Assembly (NCBI GenBank): GCA_911728455.2 | Contig: OU452233.1 | Span: 12,901,214 to 12,965,213 of the forward strand | DNA length: 64,000 nucleotides | Source: Marthasterias glacialis | Lineage: Eukaryota > Echinodermata > Asteroidea > Forcipulatida > Asteriidae | Direction of reading: 5' to 3' | Shown: positions 1 to 13,190 of the stretch, piece after piece | Layout: each line of letters starts with the position of its first letter | How positions within the stretch are numbered: the stretch's first letter is position 1 | Made by a program: the position numbers and the translations under genes | Notes under the pieces: model-generated | Seen by the model: the letters and a program-made list of their open reading frames with translations, nothing else | Databases searched by the model: none | Told to the model about the DNA's origin: nothing

Positions 1-298
1 GAACCGGAAGTTCAGAAACACATCAATAATATGTTTTTTTTTTACGTCATCATGCACACTGGCTTCAAAGTAGTTTTGCTTCACAAAGATTAAAGTTTCA
101 ACTCAATTAATACTTAGAAAGGACATTTTTTTGATTTTAAACAATTTTGGAATGAAAATAGCGAAACAGCTGGGTATTCGTTCACGTTGAGCTCTAGTTT
201 TTTATTTTATTTGTTTAACTTAAAAATAGGTTAGACTGTCTTCAAAGACACAGTGTAGTGTTAAGTAGAGAAAAATTATACTTAGTTTTACAAAATAC

Positions 299-1182
299 TT
301 ACCGTATTATCCTGCATATAAAGGTGCTCTTTGTATAAGTTGCAGTACCCCCAAATCATGGAAACAAGACTCAAGTGTCAGTGTATAAGACGCACCATGA
401 CCGCACACACAGAAACCTGCCAGGTGCCACTCACTGTCAATACATCGCCACGAAGGGGTCATTCTGTTGGTACATGGCAGTTACCATAACGTGACGAGAT
501 CATACATTTTTTTATCATAAAAATTAGTAAAACATCACTTCTGTTTTTGAAATTAATTTCTTTTTACTTTCGTTTAAAATATTTTTGTCTAAAGATATCG
601 CTTCAGGCTTTTTTTTTCACACAAAACACTCATGCAGTGCCATCATTTCCATACCCCAAAACAGGCTGCTAGTCTTCGTTGTCTCGCTATTTTGAATGCT
701 ACAGCACAGACAAGAACCTACGAATGCTAGCAGATGCTTTCATATACAACACAATTGAATGAGAGCATACACCCTCTATTGGTGATATCTATCAATGCTC
801 TATAAAATAAAAATTCCTAGAAATGTTACTGGTGTGCGCACTTAAGCTGTGTACAGCATGGGTTGTTGCTGGTTCACGCCTCGGAGAGCAGCATGGTCAA
901 TGTTGCACGGTTCCTAAGGAACTTTCGTCTTTAGCTTGTTTATTTACTACTAGAAACTACTTCAGTGGATAGGTTTTATTTTAATTAAATGATAACACAT
1001 AGGATTACCCTGGATGAATGAAAGGATTATTTTACAGTATGAATGTAAGTTTTTAGACAGTGATCTTCACTTTAATCTCAAGCCACACAAGATAAGGCGC
1101 ATCATTAGATAAGACACAGTCATGTTTTAGTACCTCTGAAAGTCAGATAAGCCGCGTCTTATATGCAGGAAAATACGGTAAT
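299..1182. mobile_element. Non-autonomous TIR DNA transposon, 0.88 kb
   Basis: The ends are inverted copies: CCGTATTATCCTGCATATAA on the left and, reversed, CCGTATTTTCCTGCATATAA on the right, each next to TA. The inside repeats TATAAGACGC-like motifs and has no transposase ORF. Confidence 0.7.
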
Positions 1183-1574
1183 ACATGTACATTACAAAAC
1201 TTGTTTCTGCTGTCTAAAATTATGTCAAATTTGAGACAAATGTTTTTTTTGTAGCAGGTTAGGCAATGCAAACCATTTATGTAATACATACTAAAAACAA
1301 AAAATATGAAAACATGGATCAACTTTTTTTTTAATTACATGATAGAGCTTGCATTTACAGCATGCTATTCTTTTTGGAACTAGATGAATGTCCTCTTTCA
1401 GAAACCATTTCCTTAAAAAGAGTATAGTCACATTTACAAAGATCCCAATACGGATGGTTTGAAGCACTAACCATTAATTTCATTCAATTCCTGAAACGAT
1501 CTTTTGGTTCCCTGGGAAGTTTACAGTGTGTACGTAGTACATCAAGCTGAATCAATCACATGAACCATATCTGC

Positions 1575-1735
1575 CCTTGCAGGTACCCAGTTACCCCTGA
1601 GTGAAGGGAAGTAATTGCAGTTAAGCAATCTTGCTCAAGGACACAAGTGTCACATTCAGGTTTTGAACCCACACCCTGACGCTTTGGCCACCAGAACTTG
1701 AGTCAAGTGCACTAGACCGCTTAGCTTTGACACAA
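1575..1735 (-). mobile_element. tRNA-derived SINE fragment, reverse orientation
   Basis: Read on the minus strand it has an A-box-like GCGGTCTAGTGC area, a B-box-like GGGTTCAAAACC, then TGTGTCCTTGAGCAAGATTG. It is the same core as the fuller SINE at 36934-37282. Confidence 0.65.
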
Positions 1736-1910
1736 ACTGTCATGTCACCCTTCAACTGTTTAAGGCTACATTGAAAAAGCTTAGCAGTTCAGAAATGTTT
1801 TGTGTACTCAGGCCCTGCTTCCTTTCGGAACCTGTTCATAGTATACTGCAAACCTTCATACAAAATAACTTTAATGAAAAGAATTAAATTTGTTCTCTTT
1901 TTTGTTCCAG

Positions 1911-1992
1911 GCAAGAGTGATTTTTACAGACTTCTTGTCCTTCTTAGTTCTCTTCAATTATATCATTCCAATTTCTCTCTATGTAACAATTG
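1911..1992 (+). CDS. ATP11-like: Flippase exon: TM3-TM4, PISL motif
   Basis: Follows TTTGTTCCAG and ends before GTAAGTCA. It reads [21 protein letters not shown] in frame 0 and leaves one base (phase 1). PISL in TM4 is the P4-ATPase substrate-path signature that replaces the PEGL of ion pumps. Confidence 0.93.
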
Positions 1993-4900
1993 GTAAGTCA
2001 TTTGGATTGATCCTACATTCTTTTCCTCAATTAAAGCTTACAGATATGGTTAGTGGGGTCCTTGCATTATTTTCTATTTTTCCTGTTTCTGAAGAATTCC
2101 TTGCTGGGGTACAACTAGACCAGAGAAAACCTATTATGGAATTCAAAGCATTTTTCCAAGGGATCCCACAAGTGCAGGTGTATAAGAATACATGTTTTTT
2201 CTGGGTAAATTCTTCCTTAGTGTGGTCAAGGTAATTTCCTTTTGTACACAGAGTGTGTACACACGTCCCTGCTGTGCATTGAATTGAATAGAGACCTTTT
2301 ACAGCATGGCATGACATGGTCTTTTAGTCTGTTCATTTTTTTTGTTGTTGATCGATGCTATGGAATAGGGCAAAGATACTAGAAAAACAAGATAGGACAC
2401 TTGTGCCGTTTTACGCAGTAGCAGATGTAATGCCTTTTTACCTATCTATTGCGTGATGGTGCCCTTCCCATGTGTCAATTTTGCTAGGGTTATTGGCACA
2501 ATCTGCCTTCACCTTTTTTAGTTGGTGGGATCGTTTGGCCTAACTTTTTCCATTTAGTAGGCCCTACTTGTCGCGCAAACGATCTTTGATTTTACCAACC
2601 TAACAACAGCGGATGCACCCTTTTTACGTTTCATGTTTCTACATAGAGTGTCCTATCATGTTTTCTAGTATTTTTGAATAGGGTCACAACATATATGAAC
2701 GTGGCATTATGCTATTACAACTTCAAAGATGTGATTAGCATGACTGGAAACCATTGCCAGATCAATGCAGGTATTTTTTGCTGTATCAGTTTAGTACGCG
2801 GTGGACCACAAAATTGAATCAAACTGCGGAACTTTGGTAAATTTTCCTTGATGCATTCTGTTTTTTTCTCTCCCACCTTAATTTTCTTAAAACATTTCAT
2901 GTAGGTCAAAGTCTGACAATTTTTTTTGCTGGAAGTGCTTTTTTGGCTTGATTTTCTTTTCGGTGTTGTTGAGACATATCAGATGAATTTACAACTGCAC
3001 AAGTTTCCCATATGTAATTTATATTTAAATTCACTTTATTTAGTTGTTGGGATAAAGAACATTCAGACTATAAAACATTCTTTCTTTTCAGAGCTTCAAA
3101 AATTCCTTGGATCTGTGTTCTTTGGCTGGGATTTGAACATTTATGATGCTGTAAGTAATTTGAGAAACCAAGAAATTCCCTGACTGTTCAGGTTTTTATA
3201 ATTTTGCATAAGAGTTGATATTTTGTGAATTGAAAATTTCACACTATCTATTGTTATTCCGATTTTGATGTATTTCAATAGACTTCAATCAGTCTATTTG
3301 AACGAGGTTGAATTTAATGACAACATGAATGTGTGAAATTCAAAACGGTTCACAAATTAGAAATCTGAGATTCAAAGAGACTCAATCACCTCAGTGCAAC
3401 AAGGTCCTAACTTGGATTTCATTAGTTGGATTTCATCAAATAACTGCTTTCAAAGTTGTACCTACACTTCATTACCTATAAAACAAGTTGTTTGCCTTAT
3501 GACAAGTGTTGATGTGAACTTTTTGCACAGAGGAACATGCCTGGTTTATATTGGTCAAAAGGTTGTATCTTGAACTAACGACTTTGTTGCACAAACCTGC
3601 ATTGCGTGGTTAAATATTATTGATAAAATATTATTCAAACAGTTAAGTTAGTTCACTCTTCAACTTCAAGATTTGCATTAACACAGTATGCACTTAGTAT
3701 GCCATACTTGAACTGCAATGTTTTTTCAAAACATGATCTGCGCCGTGATGCATTGAATGGGGCAATTGTAAACGTTGGTCACTACATTAAAGGGACACAA
3801 TGCCTTCGGATTGGGCACTTTTGGTCTATAAAAAAACTTTTTTTTTTAATGAACTGAATATGGTTGAAAAGATATTATAAAAGTAGATTGTAATGATTTA
3901 CTTAAATTTCACTTTAAATTCTGCGGTTTTTGTTTAATTTCTTAACAGAACATGGTCGGCCAATTTTTAGAACCAAATTTCTGACTTCACAAAATGGCTG
4001 ACCATATGTTTCTATGTAGTGTGGTTCTCTGGTTGTATTTCCAGAGGCAAATGTATGTTGTTGTTTTTTAATCACTTCTCACTAATAACAGCACACTTGT
4101 AGATGTTGTATTGCATGAATAACTTTTAAAAAGAATTAGGAGCTATTCCAAGCAGCAAAATTTTCAGAGATTTGAGGGCAATGTGTCCCTTTAACTGAGT
4201 ATGCAGTTTAGGGTGACCGTGTAAAAACATGATTTATTTGAAGTGGGATCGCGTTAAATACTTCAATTTTGTCACGAGTGTACTGATTGCTCTACAAGCT
4301 CTCAAATTTTGTTAACAAGCATGTGCGTGGAGCAGTCATTTTTGGTAGCCAATCAGCCTTGTTTTCAGGGCTTCCCTTCCAGTGGTTAGTGACGAGAGGT
4401 ATCGATCGGAGCGCTGCCCCTGGTAGCAAGGCTGATGTTAATTGAATGAATTAGGCATAGAAAACAAAAGATCACAATGAAAACAAAAGATGTTTAGACT
4501 TGGAGGGTGAAACCTATAAATAGTATTCATAAATACCCAAGACAGTTCAGGCATTCCTATTGGCTGAAAGGAGGTCACACGATCATGGTATCAAACTGCT
4601 GATAAAGACACAACTGGAGCTGTGTAAGACCGGTTATTTTAGTCTGGTTTCCTGCTTTGGTACTCTAACACTAGAAAATGTATATGAAGAGGCATGAAAC
4701 AGACCCATAGCGAAAAGCTTGGCTCCTGAATTAACGTAACAGCAAAAATCATTGCAATGCAAGCAAGGTTTGTTGTGTCGTTCTCCGACTGTTCTCAACA
4801 TTTATTTCTCAACAATAAAAGGGCATATATGAAGATCATAAAAGAGTGGTGACTCGGTCTTAATCGGCCGTTTAAAACCTTACAGTGTCACAGCCCTGGC

Positions 4901-7900
4901 CCTTCGGCACGTGCCTTTATATCACACGGGCAGCGACACTGATGGTTTCAAACAGCCGATTAACACCTTGTAGCTATTCTTTTATTCCCTGAATAAAGAT
5001 AGAAAAACAAAGGGAAGGGAATATTTCTCAGGACTCAGTGCCAACTTTATAGAAGTTTTAAGAAAAAAAAGTAAAGAATTTCTTTTTTTGTCTATAACTT
5101 ACAGCTGTTAACTTTGACATGTCTTATAATATCTCAGAAAGCTGACCTTCGTGCTAAGGCTAACACATCGGATCTCAATGAGGAGCTTGGTCAAGTTGAA
5201 TACATGTTTACTGACAAGACGGGAACACTGACTGAAAATGATATGCAGTTTAGACAATGCTCGGTTGGTGGAGTCAAATACATTGAGAAGGAGGGTGTAT
5301 TGATGCCACTGAATGACTCAACCACAACACCGGTAAGAATGTTATTATTAGTATTGCACTATGTCTGCTCCTCAGCACTGTCGTGTCTCTCAAAAGATTC
5401 TGAGAATATTGTGATTAACGAATAAATCAATGTCACCGAGGTGAAATAATTTTTTTTCAAATTTTCTTTAACTTTTTCTAATTTAATTTATATTATCTAG
5501 TTTGATATCTGACTGTTTTTTGTTTGATGTTTATTTGTTTTGATTTTATCCTTTTTCAATACTTTTCGTTAATTTTTAAATGTTACAATTTCTTATGTAA
5601 TATGACGGCAATTCAGGTGTTGGCTGTGATGGTGGAATTAAGACCTCATCGTCGCGCTTTTTTTCCTTGTTATATTGCAGGTTCTGGAAGAAGACAAATG
5701 TCTGTATTTTTAACAGAGATGTGTCTACTCAATCACTAAGTACATGTATATCAGTTACATGAATTATTGTTAAATTGTCCGAAGTTTCTTTGGTTTCTTT
5801 CCCCCACTCTTGAGACTCTCATCATGACAGCACATAAGTTCTAAAATGGTCAAAAACTTTGGTTGCTGCGTGGTTTATTGTGTAAACTGGGCATATCGTG
5901 TCCTTGGATCAGATGTACACGTTGTACGTGACTTGTTCGCGTAACTGAAGAGCCACTCACGCCTTGACTAAAGGCTAGGAATGATTCGTCTAGCTTGTTG
6001 CAATGTGCATTTAATGCATAACGGTGTCTGGGGACTAGTACATGTACCTTGGCCTCTACGTTTAGACCATTTTCTGGTATTCTGTGTTTATTTCGGATAA
6101 TCATGTGCTTTTACCTTAGTCCACTGTCGTCAAGATGAACAAATGGGACATCTTTGAGTAAGGGTGAACAAGCCCATTAACTGCTGTATTTTTTCAGTGA
6201 TACTGTGACAATGGAAGAGGACTAAAAAACAATCAGAAAGTTTGAGCTTTTGGCACACAAAAACCAATCTGCATCATGTAGTTATACATACACCCATGAT
6301 AGCCTTGTCCAAGGCGGTTACATGTGTACATGTGCATGTAGGCCTGCCCACAACATTTTTGTCAAGACTGCAAAACCCCCATCAACCCAACAGTAGGCCT
6401 ATAAATCCCCATTGCTATTGGTGCACTCTCCTGCCCAACTGGCTATTTCCACAAAATACCACAGTACACAAGGCATGGGGTTTCCTGATAACACCAGCTG
6501 TACAAACAGAAGAAACCCATGTACTTAATGCTAGCCTGGAAGGTGTGGAAATCTGTGGTACCTGTGTATGGCAGGGTTTTACGACGCCCCAGACACTGCA
6601 TGTACGCCGTACATGACATGCACAAAATAATATACAAGCAGTACATGATGGCAGCCTGACTTGAGGGTTGCATTGATATGCAAGCTGGCCAGCTGAAGTA
6701 AAACGCCAAGGATAAAGCTAACCCTGCATGTTGTTTTCTTGACTTGCAACCCAGATCATATACTGTACAATGATAAACACCACAGCATGACTCGTCTGGC
6801 TCCTTGCAATGCACATTAAATGCATGACTACATCTGGGACTAAAAGTACCAAGCCTCTTCTCAAGCCTTTTAAAACATTTTCTAGTTTTTTGCGCTTATT
6901 TTAAAAATATTTTCCTTTACTCTTTTCTACAGTAGTCAAGATGAACAAAAGGCACATTCTTTATTTGTTATTATTTATTCGATAACTTCAAAATAGAAAA
7001 ATACAAGAATATATACAAAAGGATACAATTTTTAAAAACATTAATCTTAAAAGGGGAAAAAAGAACCACTAGAATGAAAAGGTAAAAGGCAGTAAAAAGG
7101 GGATACATCAAAATTGAAAAGGGGAAAAGGCAGTAAAAAAGAAAAAAAGGGATTACAAAGAACTAACAAGACTGAAAACAATAGAAGAGACATCAACAAT
7201 CCAGGTTTGCCAGGACTGACAAAAGTGTCTGCACTGTCACCTAGAGGTGTGTCAGTCCAAATGATGTTTTCACCACTAGACTTAACAAGCTTGATCCTTG
7301 AGTCAGGGGAAACATATCTGCCTACTTTGAACCCCAATGTGCAACTTGCCTAACTTCTATAGATGGGTAATTTTGTTGAATTACTAGTCACCCCAGGAGA
7401 TGAATGATATAAATGAAAGATGTACAAGGACAGTTTACTTCCATGGAAATCAGCCATCTAAGTGCTGTTTAGAATTGTTTACTGCTGTTTATAGGGTTCC
7501 AGCTGTTCATGTCATCGGGTAAGCTTGTTAGTCTATTGGTGAAAACATCTGCTCTAAAATGAAGAAGGTTGTGGGTTCGAATCCCACTTGAGGTGATTGT
7601 GACTTATTTTCAGCAGGACACCATATATGCAGTGCTTGACCATATGTTTATTTACATCAATGTTGGGTAAAAACCAAAAACACATTAACTACTCTTGTAC
7701 ATTTATTCATAGTGTTACTGTACATTAAATATAGGAAAATCAGAAAAGGTAAAACAATGTGACCTAAAAGAGTTTTGAAAAGCCCTAGATATGCTGATGG
7801 TGTTTAAAAAATACACCAGAAAAAGTAGTACAAGTCTACCCATGTGAAATTTCTGGATTAAGAAGTTTGTGATGGTGAATTTAGTTTAATGGAGTTGCCT

Positions 7901-10900
7901 GGGGCTTGCATCTAGTTTAGATTTCAAAATTCAAGAGACAAAACAAGTGAAATTTACAATTCAGACATATCTTTATACATAATTTTGATTAATACAAATT
8001 AAAAGAAGAGATCACTTGACAGTGTTTACAATGCATAAATCGTCACCAACGCCACAAAGTAGCACCTTGTGTACAAAACCATATTTTTTTCAATTTTCAG
8101 TTTTTTTACGTATTTATACAATATTCGTCATGCCCTACAATTTCATGATGTTTCAGAACTTCACTTGCTTTGCTTTTTTTGTTATAATAATTATGTATGG
8201 CAACATTTGCCCGAAATTGACAATTTTTGTGTTCACGAACTTTTTTCCTTTATTGCTTGTTAATTTAGAATGCAAAGCGGACAAAAGAAGTATATTTATC
8301 AAGTTCAAAGCATCCAGAGTCCACAATGAGAAAACCAGTTGAAAACATGTACGTGTGTGCTACTTCGTGGTGTCAGTGACGAATTGTATATCTAACTCAT
8401 GCAATATCTAAATATTAACTATTTTGAATCATCCTGCTCAACAGTAGCTTTCCCCTATGATCTTAACCCTTCTACCATCTGACCATTCTACATTCTTGAA
8501 TGATTATGCATTATGCCAACTCACTTGCAATATGATATTATGTGGTAAATACTTCTACATGGGGTCACACAGTTACAATGCATTTCAGTGCACAGTTGTG
8601 CCACCATGCAAAACACATGAAGTTGAATGGTTTCTAACGAATGGTCAACTCACTTGTAAATGTTATGGAAAGTTGGGAGAGTTTTAAAGTATTGGTTAAT
8701 GCAATAGTTACGTTGATTTACAGCATGTTCCAGTCCAAATGTATATCTACAGCTTTAAATGCCAGGATAATTTGATATTTGAGAACTCAGTAAGGAAAAT
8801 AATGGGCTTGTTAGTAAGTTGTTTTTTAATAGCTCATTCAAACTATATTTTATCACTTTTGTTTCAATTAAAAAATTTAAAATACTGGTTTTATATTTTT
8901 TTTCCCCAGATGTAGTTACATGTTAAAATGGAACTTAAAAAGTGGATCATGATTGCGACAGACATGTCTCTGGTTTTCGATTGAAAATGCTATTTTTGTT
9001 TGGCAGTACAAACGGACGTTACATTGACTATACCTCTGATCATTGTATCAATCACAAACCTTTGTGAACATTCAGTGTAATGTTTCATTAGTCTGCATTT
9101 TGCTTTAACTGATGATTACATTTACTAACTTGTGGATTGTTGATTATATCCCAATGTATTCTTAAGGATGAACTTGAAATGTGATAATGACTTTTGCTTT
9201 TAGTTTGTGCACACTTTGTATTACTTAAGAGATGGGTGAGTGCAAAATAATAAGTCTATGCTCTGAGCAACAGACAAATAGTGGCTTATAAGTGCAAAAT
9301 CCAGAATACCAAAATACAGACTTTCTTTTCACTCACCCAATCAAAAGAACTTTAAAACACAATAAAAAATGTCCTTGTCTAGTTGATAATAGTATGCAAT
9401 CTAACCTTGCATGTATTGAACTCTCAAAACAGTATATGAACATTGTACAACACATAAAAGATGAAAAGCCAAAATTTCAGCAGTATGCAGTATTTTGAAA
9501 TAATTTTACTGATGTTTAAAATTATTACTATTATTATAATTATTATGTTTTTTGAATGTTTGGTTTCTTTTTATAGAAATGAACTGTATTTGACAGATTC
9601 TTGCCGACTTTGAATAGAGACATACATTGTAATGTGTGATTCATTAGTCAATGTGACTCTTAGAAGTGAAGCTGTGATGGCACAGGTTTCTTGCATACTG
9701 CAAGTTCATTCAGATCACAGCGTACATCATTCCAGCCATTGAGTTTTGTTGCATACTTAACACAGTTTTCATTGTCAAAATACTTGTTAGGCTCGTTGTC
9801 AGCCCAATCTCTGTAATAGATGTCAGTTTCTCCCTCCTTGCACTCCCACACCCCTTTGATAAAATAGAAAGAGACATCCAAGTTTGAATTCAATCAAGTC
9901 TAATCTGTCTGATCTACTATCTCAGCTATGAAAAGAATAAAGGCTTTGTTACTCACCTTCATTTACAAGATTATTGCAATCGATCCAAAAATCCTTATTA
10001 TGAGTGATACTAAGCAGTCGCTGAGTATCATCAATGGAATTGGGTATGGCCACAACCCCTCCCATCTTGGTACACTCATGATGAGCTTGAAGCCATGGTA
10101 GTCTCTCCTTAGTGGCTTTGAAGCATTTATCCTTCCATTGGATCCAAGTAGGAGGACATGTTCCTACTCCAATGGAGGCCATGCATACCTCATCATTACC
10201 ATAACAGCATCCAGCCATCAGGTAGAGGAGTAAAATCTTTACCATAGTAAAACAAAGTGGGGCCATAGTTGTAGGCAAAAAATACTTCAAGTTAATCTTC
10301 TAGCGGTTTTCTCCCATCCAAACATTTCCCAGCTACATGTCCATGTAAATATACATGCAAGTCTATCAGTGTGGTGGTAAATACACGTACTTGAGCAACC
10401 TCATAAAGAGAATTATTTATTTTTTAACACGCCCACTGACAGCAAGTTAGTGGGCGTGTTAACAAATTTAAAGAATTCTCTTTAAAAGCATTCACAGCAG
10501 CAAGAAAAACATCAACAGTTCTTTTGAAGGATCAATTTATCAAACAGTTTATTAGGTGTCCTTCCAGTTAATTAGGTGTCCTTCTCCAAGGTAGCACTTT
10601 GTGTACAAAAGGCTGGTCTTTTGTTGGTTTGGTTCTTTGTGTTTTGATTACTGTTCCCATAGTAAACAGAAAGAAACCTGTCACCATTCTTCTCTGCAGA
10701 AAATTGGCTACTACGATAGCAAATATAAATTGAACAAAAGTGAACTGTTTTGTAAAAGCTAGTAGTCTGTTTTGCACCCTCAAATCCAAAGAGAAACTGA
10801 GCTTTGGAAAAAATATAATATTTCATTTGAAAATAATGCACAATAATAATAACTATATAAAAAAAGGGAACAATACACAAAATAGATTCACACAATCTTT

Positions 10901-13152
10901 TTTTTTTTGTATTTAAGTCACAAACAATAATTAAACCTAATGATTGACTAAAACTTACATAGACGGTTAATGAATTCTGACAAATAGTTAAAAAGGCAGA
11001 AAACTATGACATTCCATTATTAGAACACCACACACTGGGGACACAAATTTATAACCAGTCATGTAAAACACGCTTTAATCAGATTTCTCAGTTATTTGCC
11101 CTTGGAAAAATGTTAACTTTTCTTTAACATTATTAGTTGTTTTGGCAGTGATGGCATTTGTTTATATTAAAAAAAAAGTTTTGTTTTTAAGATATTTCCA
11201 GAGCTTCAGTACAATTGCACATGATTCATTCTAATGACTCGGTGTCAAAGTATTTTTATTTTTCCACTGTGCTCTTTAAATTTTTAAATTGTTTTATTCG
11301 CTATTTCACATAGCCAGTCTTTATATCACATGGTAATACACCCCACATGACCAGTCTTTGACCAATCAGAGTGCATAAACTCTCTGAGTTATTTATTAAT
11401 ACCACGAAACACGTCATGTGACCACCTTTCAACCAATAAGAATACCTCAGCTGTCTTGGGTATTTTATGAATTGGAAATAATACACAAAACTGTTACCTA
11501 TATATAAAAAAGAACAAAATACATAGAAAAGATGCACAAATTGTTTGTATATAATTAAACCTAATGATTGACTCAAACTTACATGGACAGTTGATCAACT
11601 TGTAAATTCTGACAAATAGTTAAAAAGCAAAAAATCATTTTTATGACATCACTTTGACATCGTTTATAGCACATTTTGTATCTACACTTGGAACAATTTT
11701 CTGATTTTATCTGAGTTCAATACCCAACGGTGGTATGTTTTTTTTCATTCCCAAATATAAGAATATTTCCCTCTTATTATTAAATGAATAGTATTACCTG
11801 TTCTTTTTCTTATTTGTTGTTCTATACGTTTGTTTTAAGAGATTTGTTTGATTGTTTAATTAGGATATTGTTAAAATGTGTTACTGTTAGTGTTACAGTA
11901 CATATGGATCACAAAACATGTTACCTTCTCGATGTTGATTTCTGAAGAACGTGAGCACCCTTTTCAATGAATTTTTCTAGGAATTGGTTTGACTATTTCT
12001 CTTGAAAAACAGAGGATTTGAATAAGGTTCTTGTCCAAAAATACAATGATGATGATCATTTCATTAATAAGGCCAGTGTGAATAAAATGTTACTGCATGT
12101 TCTCTTTTAAAATTAGGTAAACAAGGCAATATCTGTTTTCCTTTCTGATCAGCAGCTCTAATGACCCCTACCATAAAGCAAAGACAAAAACCTGATATTA
12201 CCAAAGTGTAAATTTATTATCAAACTAAGTTGTTATCTCAAACACATTTCTATGCAAAGTCAATTTTAGAAAAAGGTTGTGTTTTTACATTTGGATTTTG
12301 AGTTTTTGCAGGTTTACGTCGTCTCAGCCATTTCTATCTTAATGATAATTGCTACTAGAGAAATTTGGAATTTTGTTCCAAAGTCTTTACACAGTTAGTA
12401 TAGTCCGTTGAATGAATTCATAGTTCCTTCGCAAAGATTTATCCGTTCAAACATTTTTTAATAATTTGTTCCCATGGTTTATGTAATGTGTTTGAACAGT
12501 AGGCTGTTCGCAAGGTTTTGGTTTAGTAATTCATTAAACGAATTCATAATCAGTTTGAAGGCTTTTAATAATCTGTTCAAAAAATCTTTCCCCATGGTTT
12601 CTGTTTTGTGTAATTCATTAGCTCTCTGTAATAATGACATCACTTTTGCTGAAAATACCCAGATGACAGACAGTTAACTACATGTACTATTAACGTTATC
12701 GCAAAAGCGATTGGCACGCCCTCTGTAATACGGTATACACGCTGTATGAATGAAATTTGTCTGAGATCTGACTTACTTCTGATCTACTAGCACTATTATT
12801 GTGGAAATTGAGATATCCTTGGAGAACAAAAGGCTGAAAGCATTGTCATGGAAATATTCCAGGTTCATTCTGTATAAAATATTTTCAGAGTGATGTCCTT
12901 ATCCTGCCATGTCTCATAATGAAGACACAATGTAGAGGGAAAGGCGGTTCACATTATTCCTTAATCAATAACTTATTTGATACCACTTGTTTTGGCCTTT
13001 TTACATCACCCAGCAGCATCATTTATTGGTAGTGACACTGATGGATTTAAATAGAAAAAGGCCCTGCTTGTATGCTGAATAAGCTCAACATCTGTGAACC
13101 ATCCCACAACATAAAATCTGGAAAGAAATGTATTCTCAATGCACTAGGGCGG

Positions 13153-13190
<38 letters not shown>

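Larger units (their letters stand above)
1..1910 (+). other. Flippase intron (5' side open) with repeats
   Basis: No coding block is seen. Bases 1-20 carry an ACCGGAAGTTC module also present at about 20.06 and 20.58 kb. The rest holds a TIR element (299-1182) and a reverse-strand SINE (1575-1735). Confidence 0.7.
3151..5137 (+). other. Flippase intron
   Basis: Holds two foldback elements (3787-4194 and 4838-4992); otherwise AT-rich with nothing recognisable. Confidence 0.75.
5333..9659 (+). other. Giant flippase intron, segment before lectin 1
   Basis: No gene is seen. It holds a diverged tandem duplication (5890-6160 against 6696-6970), a tRNA-like stretch near 7520-7594, and from about 8960 the 3' flank shared by the lectin copies (for example GAACATTCAGTGTAATGTTTC). 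Confidence 0.65.

Noticed and set aside
6242..6814. Overlapping 124- and 123-codon ORFs on opposite strands
   Set aside because: No family resemblance, no splice-consistent structure, and in a duplicated intron stretch.
7518..7594. A tRNA gene
   Set aside because: Only the T-arm pairs; no acceptor stem, so better seen as a SINE head.
9894..9956. Extended lectin exon 2 ORF starting [13 protein letters not shown] (all four copies)
   Set aside because: That part is the end of the 103-bp intron; the splice at AAAG/GGGTG joins exon 1 in phase, and a start there would lose the signal peptide and half the domain.
10267..10290. Upstream start for lectin 1 (and the longer N-termini of lectins 3 and 4)
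   Set aside because: The upstream codon is TTG, not ATG; the first in-frame ATG gives a normal signal peptide.
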